Source of the DNA: Gemmatimonas sp.
GTDB taxonomy: Bacteria > Gemmatimonadota > Gemmatimonadetes > Gemmatimonadales > Gemmatimonadaceae
Length of the DNA stretch: 45,771 nucleotides
Direction: 5' to 3'
Assembly: GCA_011390935.1 (NCBI GenBank)
Contig: JAABRL010000032.1
Span: 1 to 45,771 of the forward strand
Shown here: in pieces, positions 35,779-45,771 of the stretch
How positions within the stretch are numbered: position 1 is the stretch's first letter
How the letters are laid out: each line of letters starts with the position of its first letter
Notes under the pieces: model-generated
Database searches by the model: none
What the model was told of the DNA's origin: nothing
What the model saw: only the letters and a program-made list of their open reading frames with translations
Program-made: the position numbers and the translations under genes

Positions 35779-37397
35779 GGGGCCACCGCGCCGATCGTGA
35801 GAGGCGCCGTGCCGGTCGAAGCCGGCGTCGCGGCGCCGACGAAGCGGGTGTCACGGCCTCGCACACGCTCTACCAGAGCCGTGGACGCCAACTCCATGCG
35901 GCGCAGCACCGGTTGCGGCGCCACGCCAAGCCACAGCATCGCGACCGCGAACACCGTCATCACCGCCAACTGCCGTCCGCGCAGGTCGGGCAGCCCTCCA
36001 TGCGTCGGTTCATCGAGCGACGAGAACAGCAGGCGTTGGAGTGCCCGCAGCGCATAGACGGAAGCAAAGACCACGCCCGTGGTCGCGATGATGGCCATGA
36101 GCGGCTCGGTACGATAGGTGCCGAGCAGCACCAGGAACTCGCCCACGAAGCCGTTCGTGCCCGGCAATCCAATCGTGCTGAGCATGGACAGCGTGAGCAT
36201 GACCGCAAACAGTGGCATCGCCCGCGCCAGCCCACCAAACGCGTCGAGGCGGTCACTGCCCCCGCGTTCCTTCAGCATCCCAGCGAGCAGGAACAGCGCG
36301 CTCGTGGTAATCCCGTGGTTCACCATGATCATCACGGCCCCTTCCACGCTCTGCTGCGTGAGGGCAAAGCAGCCAAGCATGATGAAGCCGAGATGGCTGA
36401 TGCTGGAATACGACAGCACCTTGCGCAGGTCCGGTTGTACGATGGCCACGAGCGCCCCGTAGACGATCGCAATGAGCGACAGCACGAGAATCACACCGCG
36501 CACGGTCTCGTGCATCACGGCCAGCGGAAAGAGCGGCACGGCGAAGCGCAGCAAGGCGTACGTGCCCACCTTGAGGCCGAGCACGACGGCGCCGATCACC
36601 GGTGCCTCGAACTGCGCGTCCGGCAGCCACGTGTGAAATGGTACGAGCGCCGACTTGATGGCGAACGCGAGAAAGAACGCGCCGAAGAGCCACAGCTGTG
36701 GCTCGAGAGCGATCTGCAGCTGCAGCAGGTCGTCGATGTGGAACGTGTTGGACCCGCCCGCGACGTACAGCACGGCGATGGCGGCCAGCATGAGCAGCGA
36801 GCCGAACATCGTGAGCATCACGTACTTGATGGCGGCACGCGTGCGGTGCTCCGCTCCCCAGATTCCGATGATGAAGTACATCGGAATGAGCATCAGCTCC
36901 CAGGCGAGGTAGAACAGCAACAGGTCGAGTGCCACGAATACACCCACGAGCCCGCTCGTGAGCGCGAGCAGCAACGCACCAAAGCTTGCCACCCGCGTCC
37001 CCACTTGCTGCCACGTCGCCAACAGGGCGAGCGGCATGAGCGACGTAGTGAGCACCAGCATGGGCAGCGAGATGCCGTCCACGCCGAGGCTCAAGCGCGC
37101 ACCGAGTTCCGGCAGCCACGGCCAGTCCACGCGCAGTTGCCAACCCGCGATCGCGGGGTCGAACGCCAGCCACGCCAGCACGCCAAGCGCGGCCTCCACC
37201 AGCAGCACCAGCAGGGTGAGGGTGCGTGCATCGGGGCCGCCGCTGCCGAGCGTATCCGCCGGTAGCGTGGCGTCGAGCATCACGGGACGCCGTTCGCGGC
37301 CCACAAGCCACACGATGGCGGCGCCAAACAGCGGCCAGAGGAGCAACGCCGGCAGAATCCACATCGGCACGCCAAGCGAGATCAAGGAATCATGCAT
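35775..37397 (-). CDS. nuoM: NADH-quinone oxidoreductase subunit M
   Basis: This 540-residue antiporter-like membrane subunit of complex I has the motifs YLAWELMLIPMYFIIGIWG (with the conserved Glu), FHTWLPDAQFEAP and SYSSISHLGFIMLG. It forms one of the proton channels of the membrane arm. The length is slightly above E. coli (509) because of an alanine-rich C-terminal tail that runs past the last helix. The ATG at 37397 follows the nuoL stop by 3 bp. Confidence 0.97.
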   Translation of the reverse strand: MHDSLISLGVPMWILPALLLWPLFGAAIVWLVGRERRPVMLDATLPADTLGSGGPDARTLTLLVLLVEAALGVLAWLAFDPAIAGWQLRVDWPWLPELGARLSLGVDGISLPMLVLTTSLMPLALLATWQQVGTRVASFGALLLALTSGLVGVFVALDLLLFYLAWELMLIPMYFIIGIWGAEHRTRAAIKYVMLTMFGSLLMLAAIAVLYVAGGSNTFHIDDLLQLQIALEPQLWLFGAFFLAFAIKSALVPFHTWLPDAQFEAPVIGAVVLGLKVGTYALLRFAVPLFPLAVMHETVRGVILVLSLIAIVYGALVAIVQPDLRKVLSYSSISHLGFIMLGCFALTQQSVEGAVMIMVNHGITTSALFLLAGMLKERGGSDRLDAFGGLARAMPLFAVMLTLSMLSTIGLPGTNGFVGEFLVLLGTYRTEPLMAIIATTGVVFASVYALRALQRLLFSSLDEPTHGGLPDLRGRQLAVMTVFAVAMLWLGVAPQPVLRRMELASTALVERVRGRDTRFVGAATPASTGTAPLTIGAVAP

Positions 37398-37400
37398 GGC

Positions 37401-39517
<2,117 letters not shown>

Positions 39518-39518
<1 letters not shown>

Positions 39519-39814
39519 CAGCGCCGCAGCAGTTTGAGGTTCTGCAGATCAACGGCGCCGAAATGCCGAAAGACCGAGATCACGATGGCCAGACCAACCG
39601 CCGCTTCCGCCGCAGCAATGGTCATGACCAGGATCACGAATACATGGCCGCTCACGCCGTGCAGCTTGGCGAAGGCCACGAAGGACAGATTGACGGCGTT
39701 GAGCATGAGCTCCACGCACATGAACAGAATGATCGCGTTGCGACGGGTGAGCACGCCGACGACGCCGATCGAGAAGAGGATCGCCGAGACGATGAGGGCA
39801 TCGACGATCATCAT
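39518..39814 (-). CDS. nuoK: NADH-quinone oxidoreductase subunit K
   Basis: This small subunit of about 98 residues has three helices and carries the two conserved membrane glutamates in [15 protein letters not shown] and [13 protein letters not shown]. These are part of the charged axis that passes the coupling signal to the antiporter subunits. The ATG at 39814 overlaps the nuoJ stop by 4 bp; a second ATG follows directly. Confidence 0.97.
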
Positions 39815-40320
39815 GCCGTGGCTTTCCGTTTGGCAAGCACGACCGCGCCGATGACCGCCACGAGCAGCACGACCGAGGTCAGCTCGAAGGCCAGGAGATA
39901 TTCAGTGAACAAGGATTCCGCCACGGGTGTGACGACGTTGTCGGTAGGCGGCGCCAGCTCCACGCTCGGGAAGGTGTTGCGGCGTACGGCCAGCAGGTTG
40001 GCGAGAATGGCGACACCAACCACTCCCGCCGCGAGGCGCGGTGCGGCCGCACGCAAGTCGGGTAGCTGACCCGGCCGTCCAAGGTTGAGCAGCATGACCA
40101 CGAAGATGAACACCACCATGATCGCGCCGGCATACACGAGCACCTGCACCGCCGCCACAAACGGCGCGTCCAGCATGACGTAGAGACCGCTGAGGGCGAA
40201 CATCACGTTCACCAGCCACAACGCCGCCGCCACCGGGCTGCGCCGCGTAACGAACAGCACGGCGGCTCCGATGGCCATGAGCGCGAAGAGATAGAACTGA
40301 AAACGATAGAAGGGCGTCAT
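39811..40320 (-). CDS. nuoJ: NADH-quinone oxidoreductase subunit J
   Basis: This 169-residue subunit has five helices. It shows the glycine/valine-rich third helix segment [24 protein letters not shown] that is typical of NuoJ. The C-terminus ends just after the last helix ([11 protein letters not shown]). The start [16 protein letters not shown] at 40320 overlaps the nuoI stop by 4 bp. Upstream codons in the same frame lie inside nuoI and are not used. Confidence 0.96.
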   Translation of the reverse strand: MTPFYRFQFYLFALMAIGAAVLFVTRRSPVAAALWLVNVMFALSGLYVMLDAPFVAAVQVLVYAGAIMVVFIFVVMLLNLGRPGQLPDLRAAAPRLAAGVVGVAILANLLAVRRNTFPSVELAPPTDNVVTPVAESLFTEYLLAFELTSVVLLVAVIGAVVLAKRKATA

Positions 40321-40814
40321 TCGCTCTTCGGGTCGGCGGGATCCCAAAGCTCGCTCACGGGATGCGTCTGCGCCGTGAGTCGCTCGAGGTCGTAAATGAA
40401 CGCCTCTCGCGAGAACTCGGCGTTCTCGTAGTGACGTCCCAGGTGGATCGCTTCCTCCGGACACACTTCCTGGCAGTAGCCGCAGAAGATGCAGCGGAAC
40501 TCGTCGATCTCGAAGAGGAGCGGAAAGCGATTGCCTTCTTCGTCCTCACCAGGTACCAGCTTGATGCAGTTGGCCGGACACACGGTGGGACACAGACCGC
40601 AGGCCACGCACTTGGCCTTGCCGGACTCCGTGGTGAGCATGCGATGCGTGCCGCGCCAGCGCGGCGAAAGCTCCCATCGCTCCTCGGGGTACTGCATCGT
40701 CACCTTGTGCGGATCGACCATGTGCTTGAACGTGGTCATGAGCCCGCTCAACGTGGAGCGTATATAGCTCACATGTTCGATCGGCCGCTCGACGACCGTG
40801 ACACGAATCGCCAT
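40317..40814 (-). CDS. nuoI: NADH-quinone oxidoreductase subunit I
   Basis: This 165-residue peripheral-arm subunit has two [4Fe-4S] clusters (N6a and N6b). The ligands are Cys69, Cys72, Cys75 and Cys79 (CVACGLCPTVCP) and Cys108, Cys111, Cys114 and Cys118 (CIFCGYCQEVCP), with the usual exchange of the last cysteine of each set. The ATG at 40814 has a strong GAGGAGA ribosome binding site and shares a base with the nuoH stop. Confidence 0.97.
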   Translation of the reverse strand: MAIRVTVVERPIEHVSYIRSTLSGLMTTFKHMVDPHKVTMQYPEERWELSPRWRGTHRMLTTESGKAKCVACGLCPTVCPANCIKLVPGEDEEGNRFPLLFEIDEFRCIFCGYCQEVCPEEAIHLGRHYENAEFSREAFIYDLERLTAQTHPVSELWDPADPKSE

Positions 40815-42184
40815 CAGTGAATCTCCTCGGTGACGTCGTGTGCGCCCGCCGCGGCGGTGGCCAGCGTGCGCGCCGTGGGCGCACCCATGGCCGTGGACGG
40901 CGCCACGGTGGAGCGCGCACGGCGCCGCGCCAGCTCTCGCGCGTCGAGGCGCGCACTGGCCGGGCTCACCAGTTTGCCGCGGTCGCCCCACGCGAGCAGC
41001 AATCCGGTCAGCACCACGTTCAGGCCGAGCAGCGACACGCTGAAGCGCCAGTCGCGCGGCACGCCCATCCAATCGAGCGCCAACGTGGCCGTGGCGATGA
41101 CCAGGATGTAGCCAAGCGCCAGCGGCAGCATGATGCCCCACCCGAGCGTCATCAGCTGGTCATAGCGGAAGCGCGGCAGCGTCCACCGCACCCACATGAA
41201 CAGGAACAGGAAGGCACCGGTCTTGGCCGCGAACATGGCCAGCGTCGCCACCGTCTTGAAGACCGTGTACGGCCCGGTGTTGTCCCAATCCGTGAACGGA
41301 ATGTCCCAGCCGCCGAAAAAGAGCGCCGCCATCAGCCCGCTCATGGTGGCCATGTTGGCATACTCGGCGATGAAGAACATGGAGAACTTCATGCCGCTGT
41401 ACTCGGTGTGATACCCCGCCACGAGTTCCGCTTCCGCTTCCGGCAGGTCGAACGGCAACCGGTTCGTTTCGGCGAACGCTGCTACCAGAAAGATGAACCA
41501 CGCCACAGAGAGGGAGAACACGTTCCATCCCATGTGCGCCTGTTGATCGATGATCGCGTGCAGCGACACATTGCCAGCCAGCAGCAGTACGGGAATCGTG
41601 CTCATGCCGAGCGCAATTTCGTACGACACCATCTGCGCGCTCGATCGCAGCGATCCGAGCAGCGAGTACTTGTTGTTCGACGACCAGCCGGCGAGCACCA
41701 TGCCGTAGACGCCAAGCGACGACACCGCGAGCATGAACAGGTAGCCGATCGGCAACGTGGCCACCGCCATGTCGATCAGTCCCCACGGCGTCGGCAGCGG
41801 AGTGGCGAGTGGCAGCACCGCCCACACGAGCATGGCCGGAATGAACGCGAGCATCGGAGCGATGATGAACATCCACTTGTCGGCGTTCCCCGGTCGCACC
41901 TCTTCCTTCATCAGATTCTTGATGCCGTCGGCCACCGGCTGCAGCAGGCCGAACGGTCCTGCACGGTTGGGGCCGCGTCGGTCCTGAATCCAGGCCGACA
42001 CCTTGCGCTCGGCGAGTGTGAGCAGTGCCACACCCAGCATGTACAGCGTGAACACCACCAGCAGCTTGATGCTGCTGGCGAGCGCGAACGTATATACCGA
42101 ATCGGGCGGCAGCTGCGGGTCGTGACGCGGAAACCATGCCGCGAGATCGACGGCGAGCGCGGGCAGTACCGGCAACGCGCTCAT
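40814..42184 (-). CDS. nuoH: NADH-quinone oxidoreductase subunit H
   Basis: This 456-residue membrane subunit lies next to the quinone site. Family segments are AERKVSAWIQDRRGPNRAGPFGLLQPVADGIK, FAETNRLPFDLPEAEAELVAGYHTEYSGMKF and RWTLPRFRYDQLMTLGW. The glutamates in the second segment are those linked to quinone coupling. A polar tail of about 50 residues rich in Ala, Arg and Thr follows the last helix; E. coli NuoH is 325 residues. The ATG at 42184 overlaps the nuoG stop by 4 bp. Confidence 0.97.
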   Translation of the reverse strand: MSALPVLPALAVDLAAWFPRHDPQLPPDSVYTFALASSIKLLVVFTLYMLGVALLTLAERKVSAWIQDRRGPNRAGPFGLLQPVADGIKNLMKEEVRPGNADKWMFIIAPMLAFIPAMLVWAVLPLATPLPTPWGLIDMAVATLPIGYLFMLAVSSLGVYGMVLAGWSSNNKYSLLGSLRSSAQMVSYEIALGMSTIPVLLLAGNVSLHAIIDQQAHMGWNVFSLSVAWFIFLVAAFAETNRLPFDLPEAEAELVAGYHTEYSGMKFSMFFIAEYANMATMSGLMAALFFGGWDIPFTDWDNTGPYTVFKTVATLAMFAAKTGAFLFLFMWVRWTLPRFRYDQLMTLGWGIMLPLALGYILVIATATLALDWMGVPRDWRFSVSLLGLNVVLTGLLLAWGDRGKLVSPASARLDARELARRRARSTVAPSTAMGAPTARTLATAAAGAHDVTEEIH

Positions 42185-43794
42185 GCGACACCCGCCGTGG
42201 TCGGCGCATCGAGTCCGCGGGCCGTCGCGTCGAGGATTGGCAGACCGCGCAGCGCGAGTTGCGCGTACGTCAGCTCGCTGAACGCGGGATGCACCGAACT
42301 GATCGCGGTGAACACCTCGGCGGGCGTGCCGAAGCCGCTCGTCACGCCGACGCGCTCCGTGAGATCGGCAAGCACGTACCAGCTGGGACGCGCCAACCCC
42401 GGCGCCGTGCGCGACTGCAGAAAGCGCTGCACGCGTCCCCGCAGATTGGTAAACGTGCCTTCTTCTTCCGTATGGTTGGTGATGGGCAGCGCGACCTGCA
42501 GGAGAGGCGCAATGCGTGCCGGCAGCGTCGTGCCGACGTGCACAATCACGGCGCCGCGCGCGATCGCCTCGAGCAGCGCGTCTGGCACGTCGCCTTCGAG
42601 GCTGTCATCGAGCACGAGTACGGCGTCGTCGGCAGCAATCGTCGGCGTGGTGCTCAGTGTTTCGTAGCCCAGCACCCGCGCTCCCGTCCCGTTGGCCGCG
42701 CGCTCAGCGCGCAATGACAGGTCGGGGACACCGGGCAGCGGCGCCTCGTCACCCAGCGCGACGCGAAAGACGCCGCGTCCTCCGCTGGTGCGCATGAGTT
42801 CACCCGCCAGAAACAGCGCCTCGTTGCTCGCGTTGGCCGAGGCGAGCACATGTACCCGTCGGCCACGCAACGCCGCGGCGGCTGCGTCGAGCGCCGCCTC
42901 CCAGTCGGCCACATGCAGTACGCCACCGTCGCCGCGTACCTGCGGCTGATCGAGCCGATCGCGGCGATTGATCCACCGATAGTCGAGGCGTCCCACCTCG
43001 CACATGAAGTACTCGTTCACCGCCGGGTTCGAACGCGGCTTGAGACGCACCACGGTGTTGTCGCGCGTCTCGACGGTGATGTTGCACCCCTGTGAGCAGC
43101 CGGTGCAGATGCTCGCGCTCCGATCGAGCTCCCAGGCGCGCGCCTTGTTGAGGAAGTCCTTGCTCAACAGCGCACCCACCGGGCACAGGTCCACCACGTT
43201 GCCGGCCCACACGTTCGTGAGATCGTGCCCCTCGGCCTTGCCGATGAACGCCCGATCGCCGCGCTCCGACACATTCAGCACGGGATCCTCTGCGACTTCA
43301 CCCATGAAGCGCACGCATCGCGTGCAGAGAATGCATCGGTTCGGGACGTACATCACGTCTCCGCCGAAATCCTCCACCGGGTTGAAGCGCTTTGGCTCTT
43401 CGTAGCGCGACTCCGCGCGTCCTTCCTGGAACGTGTAATCCTGCAGTTCGCACTCCCCCGCCTGATCGCAGACGGGGCAGTCGAGCGGGTGATTGATGAG
43501 CAGGAACTCGAGCACGCCGGTGCGCGCTTCGCGCGCCTTCTCCGTGTGCACATGCACGACCTGTCCTTCCATCACCGTGGTCGCGCAGGCGGGGGCCAAC
43601 TTCGGGAAGCGTTCGACATCCACCAGGCACATGCGGCACACACCCGCCACCGGCAATCCGGGGTGATAGCAGTAGTGCGGAATGAGCACGCCCACCGTCT
43701 TGGCCGCTTCAATGATCGAGGTGCCCTCGGGCACGACCGCGGTGCGTCCTTCGATCGTGAGCGTGACCATCTTCGGTCCCGTGGTGTCGCTCAC
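42181..43794 (-). CDS. nuoG: NADH-quinone oxidoreductase subunit G (short form, with N7 site)
   Basis: This 537-residue iron-sulfur subunit has the complete N-terminal cluster set. The [2Fe-2S] ligands are Cys42, Cys53, Cys56 and Cys70. The His-ligated cluster uses His102, Cys106, Cys109 and Cys115. A further [4Fe-4S] cluster uses Cys154, Cys157, Cys160 and Cys204. The extra N7 motif CX2CX3CX27C is intact at Cys230, Cys233, Cys237 and Cys265. The molybdopterin-like C-terminal part is much shortened compared with E. coli NuoG (about 900 residues). The GTG start at 43794 overlaps the nuoF stop as GTGA. Confidence 0.95.
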   Translation of the reverse strand: MSDTTGPKMVTLTIEGRTAVVPEGTSIIEAAKTVGVLIPHYCYHPGLPVAGVCRMCLVDVERFPKLAPACATTVMEGQVVHVHTEKAREARTGVLEFLLINHPLDCPVCDQAGECELQDYTFQEGRAESRYEEPKRFNPVEDFGGDVMYVPNRCILCTRCVRFMGEVAEDPVLNVSERGDRAFIGKAEGHDLTNVWAGNVVDLCPVGALLSKDFLNKARAWELDRSASICTGCSQGCNITVETRDNTVVRLKPRSNPAVNEYFMCEVGRLDYRWINRRDRLDQPQVRGDGGVLHVADWEAALDAAAAALRGRRVHVLASANASNEALFLAGELMRTSGGRGVFRVALGDEAPLPGVPDLSLRAERAANGTGARVLGYETLSTTPTIAADDAVLVLDDSLEGDVPDALLEAIARGAVIVHVGTTLPARIAPLLQVALPITNHTEEEGTFTNLRGRVQRFLQSRTAPGLARPSWYVLADLTERVGVTSGFGTPAEVFTAISSVHPAFSELTYAQLALRGLPILDATARGLDAPTTAGVA

Positions 43795-45128
43795 GCGACC
43801 GCCGAGCGATTCGTGGTGAGCATCACGGGCACCACGCCACGGCTGCGGTCCGGGCCCAGCTTGGCCTCGAACTCATGTCGGAACTTCTTGAGCCCGGATG
43901 CCACCGGCGTCGCGCAGGAGTCACTGAGCACGCAGATCGTCTTGCCCGACATGTTCTCGCCGATCGACAGCAGCGTATCGAAATCGCGTGCGTGTCCATC
44001 GCCCGCCGCAATGCGCTCCAGAATGCGCGTGGTCCACGCCGTGCCTTCGCGACACTGCGAACACTGCGCGCAGCTCTCGTGCGCATAGAAGCGCGCAAGC
44101 CGCGCGATCTGCTTGACCATATCCTGCTTGTCGTCGAACACGATCACGCCGCCGGAGCCAAGCATCGTGCCCGCGGCGACCATGCCCTCGTAATCCATCA
44201 GCGCGCCCTCGGCCTCTTCCCGCGTCAGGATCGGGACCGACGACCCACCGGGAATCACGGCCTTGATCTCGCGACCCGGCAGCGCACCGCCGCACAGCTC
44301 GTTCAAAAACTCGCCGAACGGGAAGCCCATCGTCACTTCGTAGTTGCCCGGGCGCGAGATGTTGCCGCACACCGAGAAGAGCTTGGTGCCGCGGCTCTTG
44401 GGATTGTCATCACGACCAAGTCCCTGATACCAGTCGGCCCCATGCTTGATGATGTACGGGACGGCGGTGAGCGTCTCCACGTTGTTGATCGTGGTGGGCT
44501 GGCCGAACAATCCCGCAACCGCTGGGAACGGCGGCTTGATCCGTGGATTGCCGCGGCGCCCTTCGAGCGAGTTCATCAGCGCCGTTTCTTCCCCGCAGAT
44601 GTACGCACCAGCGCCGCGATGTACGTGTACATCGAGCCGACGACCGGTGCCCATCGCATTCGCGCCAAGGATGCCGGCGGCGTAGGCCTCCTCCACTGCC
44701 GCCGTGACGCGGGCGATCGGCTCCGTGAACTCCCCACGAATGTAGATGTACGCGGTCTCCGCGTAGATCGCATGCGCGCCGAGTGCTACCCCTTCCACCA
44801 GACCATGCGGCGTCCAGCGCATGATTTCCCGGTCCTTGAAGGTGCCGGGTTCGGATTCGTCGGCGTTGCAGCAGAGATAGTGCGTCTTGCCATCGGGACG
44901 CATGAACGACCACTTGATGCCCGTGGGAAAGCCGGCGCCGCCGCGACCGCGCAGCCCCGAGTCCTTCACCATGGTCTGAATCTCGACCGGGTCCATGCCC
45001 AGCGCCTTCTCGAGCGACTCGTAACCGCCACGCGCGCGCCATCCGGCGAGCGTGCGCGCCTCGGGGTCGCCAAAGTACTTCGACAGCACCGGCGTCTCGC
45101 GCCCGTGCGAAGGATTCGGATAACCCAT
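43791..45128 (-). CDS. nuoF: NADH-quinone oxidoreductase subunit F
   Basis: This 445-residue subunit binds NADH and FMN and the N3 [4Fe-4S] cluster. The nucleotide-binding glycine loop is LRGRGGAGFPTGIKW. NADESEPGTFKDRE and IRGEFTEPIARV are conserved. Cluster ligands lie in ESCAQCSQCREGTAW, with the fourth Cys near CVLSDSCATP. The ATG at 45128 shares a base with the nuoE stop. Confidence 0.97.
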   Translation of the reverse strand: MGYPNPSHGRETPVLSKYFGDPEARTLAGWRARGGYESLEKALGMDPVEIQTMVKDSGLRGRGGAGFPTGIKWSFMRPDGKTHYLCCNADESEPGTFKDREIMRWTPHGLVEGVALGAHAIYAETAYIYIRGEFTEPIARVTAAVEEAYAAGILGANAMGTGRRLDVHVHRGAGAYICGEETALMNSLEGRRGNPRIKPPFPAVAGLFGQPTTINNVETLTAVPYIIKHGADWYQGLGRDDNPKSRGTKLFSVCGNISRPGNYEVTMGFPFGEFLNELCGGALPGREIKAVIPGGSSVPILTREEAEGALMDYEGMVAAGTMLGSGGVIVFDDKQDMVKQIARLARFYAHESCAQCSQCREGTAWTTRILERIAAGDGHARDFDTLLSIGENMSGKTICVLSDSCATPVASGLKKFRHEFEAKLGPDRSRGVVPVMLTTNRSAVA

Positions 45129-45667
45129 CAGTCCCGTTCCGCCACGATCCGCGCCGCCCGTTCCGGGGTCACGGATTCGATGAACTCGTCATTGATCATG
45201 ATCGGCGTGGCGAATCCGCACGCGCCGAGACACTCGACTTCGATCACGGTGAACCGGCCGTCGGTCGAGGTCACGCCCAACTCGCCGCAGCCGGTCGCAT
45301 CGAGGAATGCCTGCACCACATCTTCCGCGCCGCACACGTTGCACGGCGTGGTCGTGCACACCTGGATGAAGTGCTTCCCCACCGGATGCTGGTGGTACAT
45401 GGTGTAGAACGAGAGCACGCCCTTCACGTACGCGGGCGAGAGCTCGAGCACCTGCGCCACCTCCTCGACTGCCTGCTCACTCACCCAGCCGTGCACGTCC
45501 TGCACCATCCAGAGCGCGGGCAGCAATGCGGCCATCTTCGTGGGATAGCGCGACAGGATCGTGTCCAGCTGCTCGCGTCGCTCACCCGTGAACACGGGTA
45601 CGTACGGCGTCTCGTGATGATGCTCGGGTGGCCGCACCAACTGCCCTGCGCTCGGCCCGTACGTCAT
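45128..45667 (-). CDS. nuoE: NADH-quinone oxidoreductase subunit E
   Basis: This 179-residue subunit holds the N1a [2Fe-2S] cluster. Ligands are Cys104 and Cys109 (CTTTPC) and Cys146 and Cys150 (CLGAC), the thioredoxin-like arrangement of the family. SFYTMYHQHPVGKHFIQVC is conserved. An N-terminal stretch of about 25 residues with a His cluster precedes the domain. The ATG at 45667 overlaps the nuoD stop by 4 bp. Confidence 0.97.
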   Translation of the reverse strand: MTYGPSAGQLVRPPEHHHETPYVPVFTGERREQLDTILSRYPTKMAALLPALWMVQDVHGWVSEQAVEEVAQVLELSPAYVKGVLSFYTMYHQHPVGKHFIQVCTTTPCNVCGAEDVVQAFLDATGCGELGVTSTDGRFTVIEVECLGACGFATPIMINDEFIESVTPERAARIVAERD

Positions 45668-45771
45668 CGGTCGATCTCTCCCATCACGATATCGATGCTC
45701 GCATTGATGGCGATCACGTCGGAGAGGAGATGCCCCTCCACCATGCGCGGAATCGCCGACAGATTCACGAA
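45664..45771 (-). CDS. nuoD: NADH-quinone oxidoreductase subunit D, C-terminal 35 residues (cut by window edge)
   Basis: The minus-strand reading frame that runs in from the window edge ends with FVNLSAIPRMVEGHLLSDVI and then IVMGEIDR before a TGA. This matches the conserved end of NuoD, which normally closes with D-x-V-x-G-E-x-D-R. The position just before nuoE agrees. Whether it is a separate nuoD or a fused nuoCD cannot be seen here. Confidence 0.93.
   Translation of the reverse strand, partial: FVNLSAIPRMVEGHLLSDVIAINASIDIVMGEIDR

Noticed and set aside
40817..42667. Very long plus-strand reading frame opposite nuoH and nuoG, rich in His, Arg and Gln
   Set aside because: It is a shadow of two clear genes on the other strand. 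High GC leaves few stops in that frame, and the composition matches no family.

Overview
The window is a gene-dense, high-GC stretch of a bacterial chromosome. Of 47 protein-coding genes I can support (two cut by the window edges), 46 lie on the minus strand; only the TerC-family gene at 13436-14446 is on the plus strand. Many genes overlap by 1 bp (TGATG) or 4 bp (ATGA or GTGA), and about a quarter use GTG or TTG starts. KDO synthesis and lipopolysaccharide (LPS) export genes show a diderm cell. The futalosine menaquinone genes mqnA, mqnC and mqnE, the 14-subunit-type complex I genes and the Asp/Ser/Arg-rich low-complexity linkers suggest Gemmatimonadota. That placement is inference from gene content and style, not from a marker-gene comparison. 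I see no tRNA, rRNA, CRISPR, insertion sequence or prophage. The longest stretch without a gene is about 150 bp (26538-26685).

Region 1 (13327 down to 1) is a probable envelope operon: kdsB, pyrG, kdsA, kdsC, kdsD, lptC, a long LptA-like lipoprotein, lptB, rpoN, two glycosyltransferases, a flippase-like membrane protein and the start of a YfhO-like protein. It holds all four KDO synthesis and activation enzymes, the CTP synthase that supplies KdsB, and three parts of the LPS transport machine. A good promoter (TTGCCT-17-TATCTT) precedes kdsB and overlaps the -10 candidate of the divergent terC gene.

Region 2 (26537 down to 14403) is a second long run: yceD, rpmF, plsX, fabH, fabD, fabG, acpP, fabF, mqnE, mqnA, mqnC, ispF, dedA, a 39-residue small ORF, xerD and trpG. 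It joins fatty acid synthesis to menaquinone and isoprenoid precursor synthesis. Its first gene appears to be transcribed without a leader. The last gene, trpG, overlaps terC tail to tail by 44 bp.

Region 3 (30134 down to 26686) holds sucC, sucD, a PTS EIIA-like plus CBS protein, and ndk. Region 4 (45771 down to 30209) holds nuoD (3' end) through nuoN in canonical order, then a phosphomannomutase/phosphoglucomutase and a UPF0182 membrane protein.

Most of the window is conserved housekeeping DNA, and I do not see a convincing new multi-gene system. The best leads are specific: an MqnE whose radical-SAM cysteines read CX5CX2C; a long lipidated LptA-like protein with pentapeptide-repeat linkers; an EIIA-CBS fusion; a small membrane ORF coupled to xerD; and a leaderless promoter for the fatty-acid/menaquinone run.
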